Assembly: GCA_017163975.1 (NCBI GenBank)
Contig: JAFFSR010000369.1
Location: 4,232,001-4,296,000 of the forward strand
Reading direction: 5' to 3'
Source: Anastatus disparis
Lineage: Eukaryota; Arthropoda; Insecta; Hymenoptera; Eupelmidae
DNA length: 64,000 nucleotides
Part shown: one piece after another, positions 42,170 through 55,219 of the stretch
How the letters are laid out: each line of letters starts with the position of its first letter
Numbering within the stretch: the stretch's first letter is position 1
Position numbers and translations under genes: made by a program
Notes under the pieces: generated by a model
The model's input: only the letters and a program-made list of their open reading frames with translations
What the model was told of the DNA's origin: nothing
The model's database searches: none

Positions 42170-43720
42170 ATATGGGTTCGCATGAAGTATCTCATATAAA
42201 TATATATACACACAATATATAATTGTTAACCTCAATTGATATAAATCTATTAATAATTTACAGATTTACACAACCATGGTAGTTATGAATTCTTGTTCCT
42301 TTTTTTTAAATAAAACAAAATTTTCAAAAGAATATAAAAGTTGATTTGATATACATGATTCAAAATTATTTTTTTTTATAAAATATATGTGTAACAAGGT
42401 AGTTACGGAGATTGAATTTATAAAAAAAAAAAATAACGAAATAAAGTATTTAGCAAATATATCAAACTCTACGAGAAAAATGTCTTTTAATATTATTTAT
42501 TCTGATATCATTTTAATTTATAGCGATTATCAGATTTCCATAATACTTGAAAATATAATTTTTTATAGAATAAAATACATAAAAAGCTCCATAAAACATT
42601 TACAAAGAATAATTTTCTGAATGAAACATGTCAAAGTCTTTCTTATAATGGCTTATATACTGGTATGAAGAAGTCTAATAAATTTTCCAATTACACATTT
42701 AATCCAAATGTACTTGTCTTGACAAATTTTATGCTTAATTGTTTGATTAAATATTTTCATGAAAGAAATATTGTAATCTGACTATAAAATCATAGTTAAA
42801 TGCATCAAGACTAACAGAATTATATTATATGAATGAAGGAAAAATTTAATGGAACTATACATCCATACTACATTGATTATGTGCAAAGTATTGAGATGTT
42901 ATATTCAAAATGTTCTGTATAAATATTTGTGTCCTTATTTATTGTATTGCATATAAAGCTATATTATTCATTGTTACTTTTTATAACTATAAGAATATAA
43001 ACTATTTACACTGCATTAAACTACATTTCGACATATTCATTATAAAACTTCAAAAATTGATTCAAAGATTTTTATACAATTGTTAAAAACTTTTTTATTA
43101 TGTGATTGCATTCAGAATAGTTACATATATATATATATATATATGCATATATATGTATTTTTGATACATGAAAATTAATATATTTTCGATGTTCAATCAC
43201 TCGTATGTAATATATATAAAATTAATTAAAAAATTAAAAGATTTTATAAACAATTATTTGAATGCTAAAATGATAACTTTTGATAATCATAAGTTTCATA
43301 AAATGTTAAAAAATTATTTATTAAATGTATTAAAGTCTTCAAATAAACTTTTTAAATTTCCGATTTAAAATGTAAAATTATTTAAAGTAAATTTAGCTTT
43401 TAGAGATTATTAGATTCCTAAATTGTGCTAAAAAATAACAATGAATAACGTAGCCTTATATGCAATACAATAAATAAAAATAAAAAAAAATATTTATAAA
43501 GAATATTTTAAATAGAACATCCCAAGACGTTGCTCATACTCAACTAAGTACAGGTGTATAGAGTTCCATAAAATTTTTCCTTTGTTCATATAATAGCAAA
43601 GAAAAAACTGTTAGTCTTGATGCATTTGTCATTATTTATACAATCAGTTTACAATATTTTAATGTCAAAGATATTTAATCAAACAATTTCAAATTAAATT
43701 TATCAAGATTAATACAATGG
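42170..43720. other. AT-rich interval with weak partial copies of the next repeat
   Basis: Segments near 42575-42680 and 43530-43640 resemble the arms at 43722-45913. Short frames here show no domain. Confidence 0.45.
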
Positions 43721-43721
43721 A

Positions 43722-44646
43722 ATTATATGCGCTAGTGAAAAGTTTAGTAGAATTATTTATAAGAATACATCAGCTATTATGTGTAAAGTTTTCACATGTT
43801 TCATTTAAAAAACTATTCTGTGTAGATGATTTACAGAGCTTTTTATGTGTTTTATTCCATAAAATTTTATATTTTCAAGAATTTCGTAATATATATATGG
43901 GACATTTCACACCAACTGAGAGAGCAAAAAAATAAATCGCTGAAACTCTGAGAAATTATTCTTTTTGTTACCCAAAATATGTAAAAAAATTTTTCAAAAT
44001 TTTTGGAAAAGTCCCAATTTTATCATTTTTTTTCTGAAAAGCCTGATGTTTTAGAGAAAAATCCATAGGAACACTTCTGGTTGTAAATGAAAGGAAGAGT
44101 TAGCATGATTTTTTACAGACCTGAATTTTGCAGCTTTCTGATTGGTTCTTATATGTATAACATGAAAATTGAAATTATTTATTGTTCGCCACTCAAGAAA
44201 TTGGCTTTTGAGGGCTTATTTTCTTCTATTTTTTATAAACTTTAAAATAAATTTTTGATTGTGTAAGTCAGAGCCACCAATAAGGAGGTATGGCAGTTTA
44301 AAATATAAATTTTTTATGTATTATTGTAACGTCCAGAAATGAATTAAATTAATAATTCATTGATCGCTGCCGCACACGCGTAAATTCCTTGACGCAGCGT
44401 CGCGCTTAGTGGGTGGTCGTCGAATTTGACCACGTGTTTCCTAACGCGGGGCGAGAGTCAGATTTTGGTTCTTTTTTTTGAGATGCGGGGACTTATACCA
44501 AGTCACTTTCCACGTCACGACTTAATTGATAATTTAAATTCTGTTTTAATATTTTAAACCCCTAGCCAAGTAAAGCAACATGTCTATATCGCTCTACTTG
44601 GGGTCTGATGAGATTGGTCCTCTAAAGTGGGGTCGCATTATATTTT

Positions 44647-44702
<56 letters not shown>

Positions 44703-45913
44703 TGTAAAATAATTTAAAAAATAGAAATTGAAAGAATGTAAAGCTACGTTAAAATGTCAAATAAAATTTTATGAATTAAATTGTAAAAATGAAAATAGAA
44801 TAAAATGGAAATAAATGATTATAAAAAAAACAAATTCAATTTATATTTTAATTTTTAGATTTATTAAGAACTTTATCTTACTTTTTCCAATTGGAATGAA
44901 GAGAGAGAGATGTTTTTGGATTAAGTTGTAATTTGTAGATTAACTTGTAGAACTTTTGAATAATTTGTACTTGTAGATAATTTGAACTTGTAGATAATTT
45001 ATAGAACTTGTAAATGATTTGTACTTGTAGATGATTTGAACTTGTAGATAATTTGTAGAACTTGTAAATAATTTGTACTTGTAGATAATTTGAACTTGTA
45101 GATAATTTGAACTTGTAGCTTGCTTGGCGAGTGCCCAAGCGGGACTGACTGTCAGTACTCCGTTGGGGTATTTTATACCATTAAAATTGGGCGGTTACTG
45201 TTCACCCCCGTTTGGGTAAATTTCGGTGTACTGGAATTTTCTTATTGATTGATGAATTTTTGCAGAAGAGTTTTGCAAACTGCCACTTGGCTGTGTTGAC
45301 ATCAATTTCTTCCCTCTCTCTCTTTCCAATGCATCTCTCTCTCTTTCGAAAATAAGCTACACATATTTGTTATACATATAAGAACCAATCAGAAAACTGC
45401 AAAATTCAGGTCTGTAAAAAATCATGCTAACTCTTCTCTTTATTTACAACAAGAAGTGTTTTTATGGATTTTTCTCTAAAACATCAGGATTTTCAGAAAA
45501 AAAATGATAAAATTGGGACTTTTCCAAAAATTTTGAAAAATTTCCAAATTTCAAGGTCCTGTAGCTCTTGATCCTTTTAATCTAGATCCTTGAAAATTTT
45601 TTTACATATTTTGGGTAACAAAAAGGATAATTTTCCAGAGTTTCAGCGATTTTTATTTTTTTGCTCTCTCAGTTGGTGTAAAATGTCCCACACATATCTT
45701 TGCATAATTGATTTAAAAATATCAAATTAGAAAGATCACCAGGTTTACAAAATTTTTGAAAATGTACATTTCTATGAAATAAAACACATTAAAAGCTCTG
45801 TAAATCATTTACACAGATTAGTCTTTTAAATAGAACGAGAAAACCTTATACATAATGGCTGATGTATTATAATAAATAATTCTACTAAATTTTTCATTAG
45901 CACTCATATATAT
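43722..45913. mobile_element. ~2.2-kb inverted-repeat element
   Basis: The arms 43722-44172 and 45366-45913 are inverted. They share TTTAGTAGAATTATTTAT, GGGACATTT.ACACCAACTG and AATTTTGCAG..TTCTGATTGG. The centre holds a (TA)n tract (44649-44700) and a GC-richer non-coding segment (44340-44460). No transposase is present. Confidence 0.7.
44930..45120. repeat. 15/45-bp CTTGTAGATAATTTG minisatellite
   Basis: Units of CTTGTAGATAATTTG and CTTGTAAATGATTTGTA repeat; the minus-strand frame is open (repeat peptide STSSNYLQVQIIYKFYK) but is probably not a gene. Confidence 0.75.
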
Positions 45914-45930
45914 CTTATATTATATTAAAG

Positions 45931-46450
45931 TAAAACCACTTTTTTTCTTTTCTCCGGTTCGCCTGTTCTCCGGTTCTCCGCATTTTTTAAATGTATCTAA
46001 TCTTTTGATAATAAGAGTAGCAATTTTTTATTGGGTCCTACATAATTAGTATTCATTAGTCAAAAGCTTTTTTTGGGCCATATTTTTTGGGCCTTATGTT
46101 ATTTCGGGCCCTATATTTTTATTCAAGAAAAGATGGGCCCATTGTTTTGGGCCCATTTTTTTTTATTCTCATATTTTCTTGGGCTTTATATTGAGTCTTA
46201 TTTTTTAGACCTTATATTTTTTTGGGCCCAATATTTTTTTGGTGTCTATATTTTTTGTCTATACATATTACGGGCCCTACATTTTTCTGGGTCTTATTTT
46301 TTTCGGCCCAATATTTTTTTGATTCTTATATTTTCATGGGCTCTATATTTTCCTGAGCCTTATTTTTTTGAGTCCTATATTTTTCTGGGCCTTATTTTTC
46401 TGGGCCTCAAATTTGTTTAGGTCTTATAATTTTTTGGGCTCTATATTTTT
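45931..46450. repeat. Dispersed repeat copy with GGGCC/TTATATTTTT minisatellite
   Basis: It starts AAGTAAAACCACTTTTTTT, followed by CTCCGGTTCTCCGCATTTTT and AATAAGAGTAGCAAT, then TTTTTTGGGCCTTATATTTT repeats. Similar copies lie at 62745-62830 and 63118-63260. The sequence from 46450 to 46980 is non-coding. Confidence 0.7.
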
Positions 46451-46979
46451 CTGAGTCCTACTCGACCTCGATTAAACAGTATTATTTTCGGACTATATCA
46501 TATGTGTTAATTTATTATGTGATGTACCTTTTATAGATTTAAGGCATGATTGTATTTATTGGCGTGATTGTAGGATGTGTGTGTATAGAGTGAATGATTA
46601 TATTTTTATCAGCTTGATTTGTATATGACTGTACATTGAACCTTATTCTGTGATTTCAATTTACTGTATAATGCTGATATTTTGACTGCTCTCTTTACTC
46701 GCTTGATTTTATGTAATTCTTTTGACTGATAGATATTTGAGACTGATTATTAATTATATTATTTATACTCTTTGCGTGTATTTATTCATGTTCTATTTTT
46801 TATTTGTGATATCACTTTTATTTAATTTAATGACTTATTATTACAGTATTATCTCTATTATGTTTCATGACTGTGATATCATACTGCACTATTTTAATTT
46901 TATATATGCAAAGCTATTTCAAGTATTTTATGTATCTTAATTTTATTTGTAATTTTATTGCATTACACACTCTTTTTAT

Positions 46980-48299
46980 AAATATAATACGAAATGAAAT
47001 AATATGTAATAGTTATAGTAAACGCTAAAACAATAGGAAATTGTTTTCTATATCAAATAAACGGTAATGACGATGATTCGTTAGTATTTAATGTTTTTCT
47101 TGGTATAAAAACTTTATATCCTTCATTTTCCCTGTAATAATTTCACCTTCTATATTATATTTAAATAATCTAGTCATTTTTAATCGTGTTCCATTACATA
47201 ATCCATCTTTAATACTTAAATTTCGAATCAGCATTATTATTGCATTTACTTTTAAATTTAGTTCATGTGGAGGTAATCTTTCTCTTATATGATTCAACAT
47301 TTCTATTGGATAATTTGAATGGATTTTATCATCTGTTTGATCTACACCTTTATACGTTGCATAATCAAAACTCTAATAAGTTATTGTTTGATTGTTAATT
47401 AATTTAAATATTTTATTATTTAAAATGTTTACTACTTCATTATGTCGTCAGGTGGGAGAAAGAAGGTTACGATTCGAAATTGGCCACAAAAAAGTAACGA
47501 TTCGGATAAAGCCACAATAAGGTTCAGATTCGAAATTGGCCACAAAAAAGTTACGATTCGGATAAAGCCACAAAAAGGTTCAGATTCGGGTTTAGCCACA
47601 AAAAGGTTACGATTCAGCTGCTTATTTTTTCCTCCGATGTTTTGGATGAGAACCGCTGTTGAAAACATAAGAATTTATCTCCGATATCCAAGCACTCATA
47701 AATATTAGAATTATTTTTTCATATTTTCCATAAAAAAGCAATCTATTGTAAAATTCCTTCTATAATAATGTTATCTTCGCTTTTTTGATGAATTTAAAAA
47801 AATACTGTAATAATTGTTTTAAATTATTTACTGAATTAATTTAAAAATAATTTTTAAAGAAAACAAAAATTACTTTTAAAATATTTCATGAAAATATTAT
47901 TAAAAAAATGATTTAAACATACTTATTAAAAAGGGACATAAAATTATTAAAAATTAATTTAAAAATGATTGACGCTGTGAGGCAATGCCAACAAAATGAA
48001 CGATTCTTAACAGTATTTTTTATATAAATATAAATATATTTATTAAATTAATAATCATATATATATATATTTCAATGTAATAAATTTTTATAGAATTTAT
48101 GGTATTTGGCAGGAATTAAATCTTTTTATATGAGGATACGTGCATCTTTCGCTTTATCAGCATCGATAGCTAATAATCAATCGTAACATCTAGTTAATAT
48201 GTTTTTATTGTCAAATTTAATGATTGATTTTTTACTTAGAGACTCATAATTTAAATTGTATTTGTTGATGAATATTTTCACTATATAAAGCTTTCCAAT

Positions 48300-48392
<93 letters not shown>

Positions 48393-49490
48393 ATTTCACG
48401 TCAATTTAACTAATGTTTTCGAACTTTTATTAAATTATAAAATTTGTGAATTTTTTATTCTTACATTGAAACGTTAAAGTAAAAAGATTTTTAATTTATG
48501 AAATAAATCAATTAATTTTTATTTAATAAAATTATAAAAAGTAATAATATATTTCAATATATGATTTATACTCACTAAATTGAAAATTATAGGTTTATAA
48601 AATTGTCTCTTCATGGAAAAAATGAAAACATAATTATAATATTTATGAGTACTTAAGATATAGGAGACAAACTCTTATGTTTTCAACAGCGGTTCTCATC
48701 CAAAACATCGGAGGAAAAAATAAGCAGCCGAATCGTAACCTTTTTGTGGCTAAACCCGAATCTGAACCTTTTTGTGGCTTTATCGGAATCGTAACTTTTT
48801 TGTGGCCAATTTCGAATCTGAACCTTTTTGTGGCTTTATCCGAATCGTTACTTTTTTGTGGCCAATTTCGAATCGTAACCTTCTTCCTCCCACCTGACGA
48901 TGTGTACTTAAAATAACATTTTTAGAAAAACAATAAATTTCTTATACAAACGTCATTAGTTTTCCATTCTATTTGAATAACAAATCGATCAACTTTTCCG
49001 TCTATGATATTTAATAAAAAAGAAAAAAAATTATCATTAGATCTTATGTTTTTTTTAATTTAAAAATATGAAATAAAGGCCAAAGATTTGAATACTTTAT
49101 AGTCTCTTCAATAATAGTGTTTTTTTTTCCATATTTTAATACTGGTAAAATTTGTCGAAAATCTCTGCCTAAAATAATTATTTTTCCACCAAAACATTTA
49201 TCATTGCGACAAACATTTTTTAACGTTTTGTCTACGATTTCTAAAGTTTTTTTAGGAATCATTGATGCTTCGTCCCATATAATTATATTTGTTTCTCTCA
49301 ATTTTTTTTTATCTGAATTAAATTTTAAAAATACGCTTTCAATATTATTATAATCCAATGGTAATCTGAGAGTTCTATGACTCGTAAAACCTTTATATAA
49401 TAAAATAAAAGCTCTACCTGTGCAGACTATTGATACAAATTTTTTCAAAAAATCTAACAGGCCGTTAATGGTACCGCTACATTATAAATC
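46980..49490 (-). pseudogene. Helitron 2 helicase relic, split by a foldback element
   Basis: The N-side (49490-48904) has FVSIVCTGRAFILLYKG, THRTLRLPLD-like residues (here SHRTLRLPLD), Walker B IIIWDEASMIPK and FGGKIIILGRDFRQILPVL, all PIF1/Helitron helicase motifs. After the 47446-48899 insertion it resumes: ERLPPHELNLK, NLSIKDGLCNGTRL, GYKVFIPR and RKQFPIVLAF. The Walker A is already decayed near 49485, so the relic is 5'-truncated, and stops occur near 47370 and 47060. It is better preserved around Walker B than Helitron 1 and is a different copy. Confidence 0.85.
47446..48899. mobile_element. 1,454-bp foldback-type element, TSD ATGT
   Basis: The ends CGTCAGGTGGGAG and its reverse are flanked by ATGT on both sides (47442-47445, 48900-48903). 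The TIRs are about 263 bp and contain internal repeats of ATTCGAAATTGGCCACAAAA-like units. Removing the element and one ATGT restores the helicase frame. The inner 900 bp is AT-rich with a (TA)n tract (48311-48387) and has no gene. Confidence 0.85.
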
Positions 49491-49499
49491 TTTTTCTGT

Positions 49500-49807
49500 T
49501 ATGTAATATATATAATGACTATAAATATGAAAGAATTATAAAATTTATAATAATAAAGAATAATAAAATTTTAGTATTTAAAATATAATTTTAATTTTTA
49601 TTACATATATTACACATTAATTAACATATAATTTAATAATAATTTATGAAAATTGTGAACTGTTATATGTGTATCATGCGAGGATACAAGTGGGGGTGGG
49701 CATGTAAAGGGGCAAGCGGGGGGGGGGGGCTTTAAGAAAGACTGTGGGGGAATGTGGGGGCGTGGGGATCTAAAGCTGAATTTTTAATATAACTTTATAA
49801 TATAGGA

Positions 49808-49853
<46 letters not shown>

Positions 49854-49876
49854 GTATGTATTTAATTATTCAAGAA
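49500..49876. other. Non-coding gap with G-rich and (TA)n stretches
   Basis: A G-rich segment (49688-49765, with G10) and a (TA)n tract (49808-49846) occur. No gene is seen. Confidence 0.5.
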
Positions 49877-52624
49877 TAGTCCAGTAGAATTAGTCGAAAT
49901 GCATAACGTAATTAGTAACAGGTGCACACCACCAAAAATGGCTTTGTTGGATGATTAGAATTGAAATACTTGAGAGACCCTAAAAATTTAAGCCGTCAGG
50001 AATTTGTAAACAATGATTTAAGGTGGTTCGATACCCATAATCATAATAGTATAGTTGCACAGAAAATTTTATTATAGGTTAGTACTCTTGCGCTTGTACA
50101 GCTGACCACGGTTTAACTTTTTGTCCCGCGACTGCTTGGTTATCTATGTATAATATAACTTATTCGTAGATTGCTTATGAAAAATGTTCTAAAACAGGGC
50201 CGCCATGCATCAGCTGAGCTGATAGACGTACTAAAAAAAAGCAGAATTTTGTAGTTTCTGATTGAATATTTCTTTTAAATGGGCGTCAACGTAACAGTTA
50301 TTGCATATCAATTTCGCACTTTTAATTTTAGAGCGTTTTTAAAATTTGTTAAAAAGTTTTTAATTTTCATTTTTTTCTATTTTACGAAAACCATTCCATA
50401 GATTTGCTTTAAAATTTGTATGCAAGTTATTCGCTACTGTCTGAAGAAAACAAGCTTTGGAAAACTAATTTTCTTAGAGCAGTTTTATTTTAAGAGCATT
50501 TTGAAAATTTTCAAAAAAATTTTTATTTTTCATTTATCTTCTATTTTGCGTAAACTATACTATAGATTTTCAAAAAAATTTTTTATACTATCGATTCGCT
50601 ATCGTCTGAAGAAAATAAGCTTTCGAAAACTAATTTTCTTAGCGTGGTTACAATTTTAGAGAATTTTAAAGATTTAAAAAAAAATTTTGATTCTTCTTTT
50701 CTCATTTTTCTTTATTTTACGTAAAGTACTCGATAGATTTGATCTAAAATTTGCAGGGAAATTATTTGTGACTGCCAAAAGTAAGAAAATTTTCAAAAAT
50801 TGATTTTTATAGAGTAGTTTTAATTTTAGAGCATTTTCAAAATTTTGAAAAAGAAATTTTAAAAAGAAAATGTTATTTATTTAGTCAATTGGATTTCAAA
50901 AATTACTTTATGGATTTGCTTTAAATTGTGCATACTATCTGTGTTTTTGTATAAGTAGACATGAAGCTATTGAAAATTGGTATCCATAGTGTAGTTTTTT
51001 TATAGAGTCATTTTAACAATTTCAAAAAAACATTTCGATTTTTCATTTTTTTCCATTGTACGTAAAGTACTCGATAGATTTGCTCTAAAATTTGTATAGA
51101 AGTTATTTTCTACTGTCTTTATAAAACAAGTTTTAAAAAATAATTTTCTTAGAGTAGCTTTTTGATCACTTCTTTTGATTTCTGATTTAACGCTTTCACT
51201 AACTCTTTTCTTACTTCCTCACTACCTCTCTGTCCTTCTATCTCAAACTGATCTTCATTTTCACCCTATTTTCATCTATCCTTGCCTCTCTCTTCCTATT
51301 TCCTCAGCAATTTTTCTTGAATAGAAATCGTATTTTATTTTGAAATCACATTTGAATAAATAAAATCAAATTACTTTAACTCAATGAACTCTATGAGAAA
51401 GCATTGCGCCAATGCACTTGGCAGCGTTTTTATTTTAGTAAAAAACTTGAAAGAAAAGTTTGTTTGTCTTAACAATTAGACAATATTTCATTCAAGTGTT
51501 TTCAAGATAAAATCAATATTTAGCCTGTTAAGTAAAAAAATATTAAAAATATATTGTTAAGAAAACCAATATGATAGTTGTTATTTTTTTCACGCGCTAC
51601 CTCGATTTAAAAAAAAACGTCGAAATTGGTCCGTAATTAACGGAGATACAATGAATTTTTCATGACAAAGTAAATTTACGTTGGAATTCCAAACCAAAAA
51701 TGTTTTCCAATTTGTTTTCAAAATTAACAGGCTTAATATTGATTTTATTATGAAAACACTAAAATGAAATATTGTTTATTTTTTTAAGGCAAACAAACTT
51801 TATTTTTAAAGGTTTTTGCCTAAAATGAATATTTAAAAAAATATATTTAAAAACGCTCGGCTTCTAATTTAGCTAGAGCATTCTTTTTTTTTTTTAAATT
51901 TGCATAAAATTGCCAGTAATAAGAATATCAAATCCCTATATTGATATTTTTATAAATTGCAAAAATATTTAAAAAACCATTAAGAAAAAAATTTACTTTT
52001 TTTTGCCATATTTAGTTTAAAAATAATGAAATGGACACGATTTCACATCAAATTCTTAAAATCTACGTTAATATCTAAATATGATATGATTATCATAAAG
52101 TCTCAACCATGACGTTTTTGGGTGAATTTTTTAACGTACATTAGACCTCTTTTTTTTTAATAAACAAATAGAATATCTCATAAAATAATTAATATTTTTT
52201 GATGAAATTTTTATGGTAACTTAAAGATAATAAGAGGCACATTTTTGTTGAAGTACAAACACGTACATCCTTTTTTTATCAAATGACAAATTTTTGAAAA
52301 TTTCGCGATTCTCGATTTTTGTTTTTATAAAATTTAGTATCCGATTTTCATCAATGACGTCTCAAATTAATTGTCTTTGAAATACCTATAAATAGTATAA
52401 TTTTCATATACTAAATCGTAAACGATTTCAAGGTACCTCAAAAAACAGTGATTTTTACGAATTTTGCACCTTAAATCATTGTTTAGAAATTCCTGACGGC
52501 TCAAATTTTTAGGATCGCTTAAGAATTTCATTTCTAATCATTCAACAAAGCCATTTTTGGTGGTGTGCATCTGTTACTAATTACATTAAATTTTCGGTCT
52601 TTTTTGGTTAATTCTCCTGGACTA
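49877..52624. mobile_element. 2.75-kb non-autonomous DNA transposon with ~150-bp TIRs
   Basis: The TIRs 49877-50024 and 52468-52624 share TAGTCCAG.AGAATTA, GTAATTAGTAACAG.TGCACA, AAAAATGGCTTTGTTG and TTTAAGGTG. The interior is an AT-rich array of ~175-bp repeats and non-coding sequence. Confidence 0.75.
50290..51160. repeat. ~175-bp tandem repeat array (direct orientation)
   Basis: Five or so diverged units recur, each with a form of ATTTTACGTAAA, ATAGATTTGCTTTAAAATTT, TGTCTGAAGAAAACAAGCTTT and TAGAGCATTTT. Same family as 56690-57890 but in the opposite orientation. Confidence 0.75.
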
Positions 52625-52859
52625 AAAAGTTGCAAATAGAACATAAATATAATTATTTCCAGTTTTTTCTAATGATTGCATTATTTACAATCATTTATAG
52701 TTATTCACAAATATTGACAGTATTCCGTACTAAAAAATGTCAGATGGGATCCAACTTGATTTTTTATCCGAGATCCCGTGCCAAAATCGCAGCTTACACC
52801 TTATCTTATTTCTTATCTGATTTCTCATCTGCCGTTTCAGCAGAAATAGTATATTACGC

Positions 52860-52970
52860 TACCAGGGAGGAAAGTTGGCTATTCCTTTCGCGTGTGTAGG
52901 TTGTGCCCGAGGCGAAGCCAAGGGCGTAAACACACGCGAAATTGATAGCCAACTTTTCTCCCGTGTGGCG
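52860..52970. repeat. Hairpin GGAAAGTTGGCTAT ... ATAGCCAACTTTTC
   Basis: A GC-richer inverted repeat with CGCGTGTGT / ACACACGCG lies directly before the Crypton-associated element. Confidence 0.6.
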
Positions 52971-54425
52971 TATACGATTTTTTCTCGTGCCCGGCAAAAA
53001 GTTCGACCGCTTAAAGTAGCTTTTTTTTTAATTGAAAATGTTCCTCTATAAAAAAGTCATGACTCGATGTTAGATAAACGTTTTGTCATTGTCTTACAGA
53101 GTGCGCATGCGTGTAGCTGTCGTTTGATGTGCAGGAATGAGCGATGAGTGTGCATATGTTATATCTATATACATAAAAGACATTTAGTAAGAGAAATATG
53201 CTGTTCGTATCCGTAGTATAGAATAAATTTATAAAGCTTTTATATCTTATTTAATAAGTAAAAAAAACTGAGAAAATTTATTGCCGTGAGTGCACATGTT
53301 TCGTTCAGTAGCTAGTGTAGATGTGCAAGCAGTATATTGCAATTAATACGTTTACTGTATTAGAAAAAATAAAAACATTTGAAAACTTTTAAATATTTTT
53401 TTTCTGTTGTTTCGATTGTGTTTAATAAAGGTATGTGATTATATCAATATTGTTTAGAAGTGAAAATTTTGTTCCTAGTGATTTTGTAGGTTATGTTTTA
53501 AATATTTTTGTTTGTCATTGCAGGTCAAATCATGTCAGATTCTGAAGATACAAGTGATTTCGATGAGGAAAAACAAGAAAATCTTATCAGAGATTTTGAA
53601 GTGGAAGCTCAAATGCTTGTAGATGAATTATTGCCTAAAAAATCAATAGAAAAGTATGAATTAGTTTACAAAGTATTTTTAGATTGGTGTAGAGAAGCCA
53701 AAGGAAAGGTATTTGATGAGTCAGTGTTGATAGTATATTTTGAAGAATTGCCAAAGCGATACAAGCCATCTACATTATGGGCTCGTTGGTCTATGATAAA
53801 AACTTTATTAGAACTTCGACACAATGTTCAAATTGCTAATTATTATAAATTGAAGATGTTTTTGAAAAACTTTAGTAAAGGATACAAGCCAAAACAATCT
53901 AAGACTTTAAGTTGGGTTCAAATTGAAGAATTTTTGGATACAGCGGAAGATGGAGTATATTTGGGCATAAAGGTATTTGACTTATAAATTCATTTATCAA
54001 AATTTTGTTTTCAAGTGTTTATAATATATTTAAAAAGTTTGTATAAGTTTGTATTTATATTTTAGGTTATTCTTATTTTTGGGGTATGTGGTGCACTGCG
54101 GTGTCAAGAGTTTTGTAATATTAAGATGACTGATGTGTAAGATAATGGAAATCATTACATTGTTGATATCAGAGATACCAAAAATGATTATCCAAGGAGT
54201 TTTTTATTGGTGGACTATTTTATGATACGGTTAAAAAGCATGCTGTACTAAGGCCAGATGATTTTGATAGTGACAGGTTTTTTGTTCAATATTTAAATGG
54301 TAAGTGTACGAGGCAAGTAGTTGGCAAAAATAAGATAGCTGAAGTGTCATGTACCATTGCTGCTCGTTTAAATTTAGATAGTTCAGAGTTGTACACTGGC
54401 CATACTTTTAGACGAACATCAGCTA

Positions 54426-54718
54426 CACCGAGAAAGTTTCACATCATAAAAGATAGTGCGTTTTTAAAATGCTCCACAAAGTGGCTCGCATGCACGATAA
54501 ATATTGAATATGCATCAAGTTTTTCGATGCGGCGCCACCGTAGGCGACGAAATACAGTGCGCCGCCTCCTCGCGCATTGTGTTTCGGCGCTTATGCACTA
54601 CAAAAAGTGATGCATGAATTATGAAATGCGAAGCATTATTCGTGATTCACGGTGCAAAAGGCATCACTTTTTTTAATGCGACGCGCATTATCTTTATTGA
54701 GGCAAAACTTTCTCCGTG
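54426..54718. mobile_element. 293-bp MITE, TSD TA
   Basis: Ends CAC.GAGAAAGTTT are flanked by TA on both sides (54424-54425, 54719-54720), as for Tc1/mariner. Its interior is GC-rich. Removing it restores the recombinase frame between the H-x-x-R motif and the next conserved block. Confidence 0.8.
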
Positions 54719-54994
54719 TACATTATTATTTGATTCTGGGGCTAATTTGATACAAGTGAAGAATCTTGGAGGGTGGAAATCTGATGCTGTAGCACAGGGC
54801 TACATTGATAAGTCAGTTAATACCAAGAGAAAGAATTTTGAGGGTAGTATTAGTGCAGGACAATTTTCATCAGTTAATACAGCTAATATGGCTGGAAAAT
54901 GAACTACAGTGAGTACATTAAGTAAGAAGAATGATTTAGTTAATAATTCTGCAGATGAATCTCTTCTTCAAGAAATTCAGAATTCTAGTAACGT

Positions 54995-55219
54995 CAACGA
55001 AGATAGAAGCTTATAGAAGCGTACTTCTGGGTTAAATTTTTCGTCCGATACGCTGGGTAACACTTTAACATTGTTTGTATATCTATACATATGAAAAATT
55101 TGATATATATAGATATAAAAATACATGGGATCTAGTGGCGCCCTCAGTAGCTGGGTAACTCATTTTTGGCAGAAATTTCCCATTTAAGAGTACGCTTCTA
55201 TAAGCGTCTATATTCGTTG
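54995..55219. mobile_element. 225-bp MITE, TSD GTAACGT
   Basis: 30-bp TIRs (CAACGAAGATAGAAGCTTAT and the reverse with three changes) are flanked by GTAACGT at 54988-54994 and 55220-55226. Removal restores the reading frame of the recombinase tail. Confidence 0.8.

Noticed and set aside
44878..45138. 86-residue repeat protein STSSNYLQ on the minus strand
   Set aside because: It follows the 15/45-bp minisatellite inside a non-autonomous inverted-repeat element, with no promoter or homologue seen.
46073..46420. 115-residue hydrophobic frame on the plus strand
   Set aside because: It is the translation of the GGGCCTTATATTTT minisatellite, so no membrane protein is claimed.
47432..48916. Two nearly identical 78-79 residue frames (MFSTAVLIQNIGG...) facing each other
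   Set aside because: They are the two TIRs of the 1.45-kb foldback element read inward; the frame reflects repeat periodicity, not a gene.
54344..54902. Frames of 88 and 93 residues across the MITE at 54426-54718
   Set aside because: The first reads from recombinase into the MITE and the second from MITE back into recombinase; they are chimeras of a broken Crypton gene.
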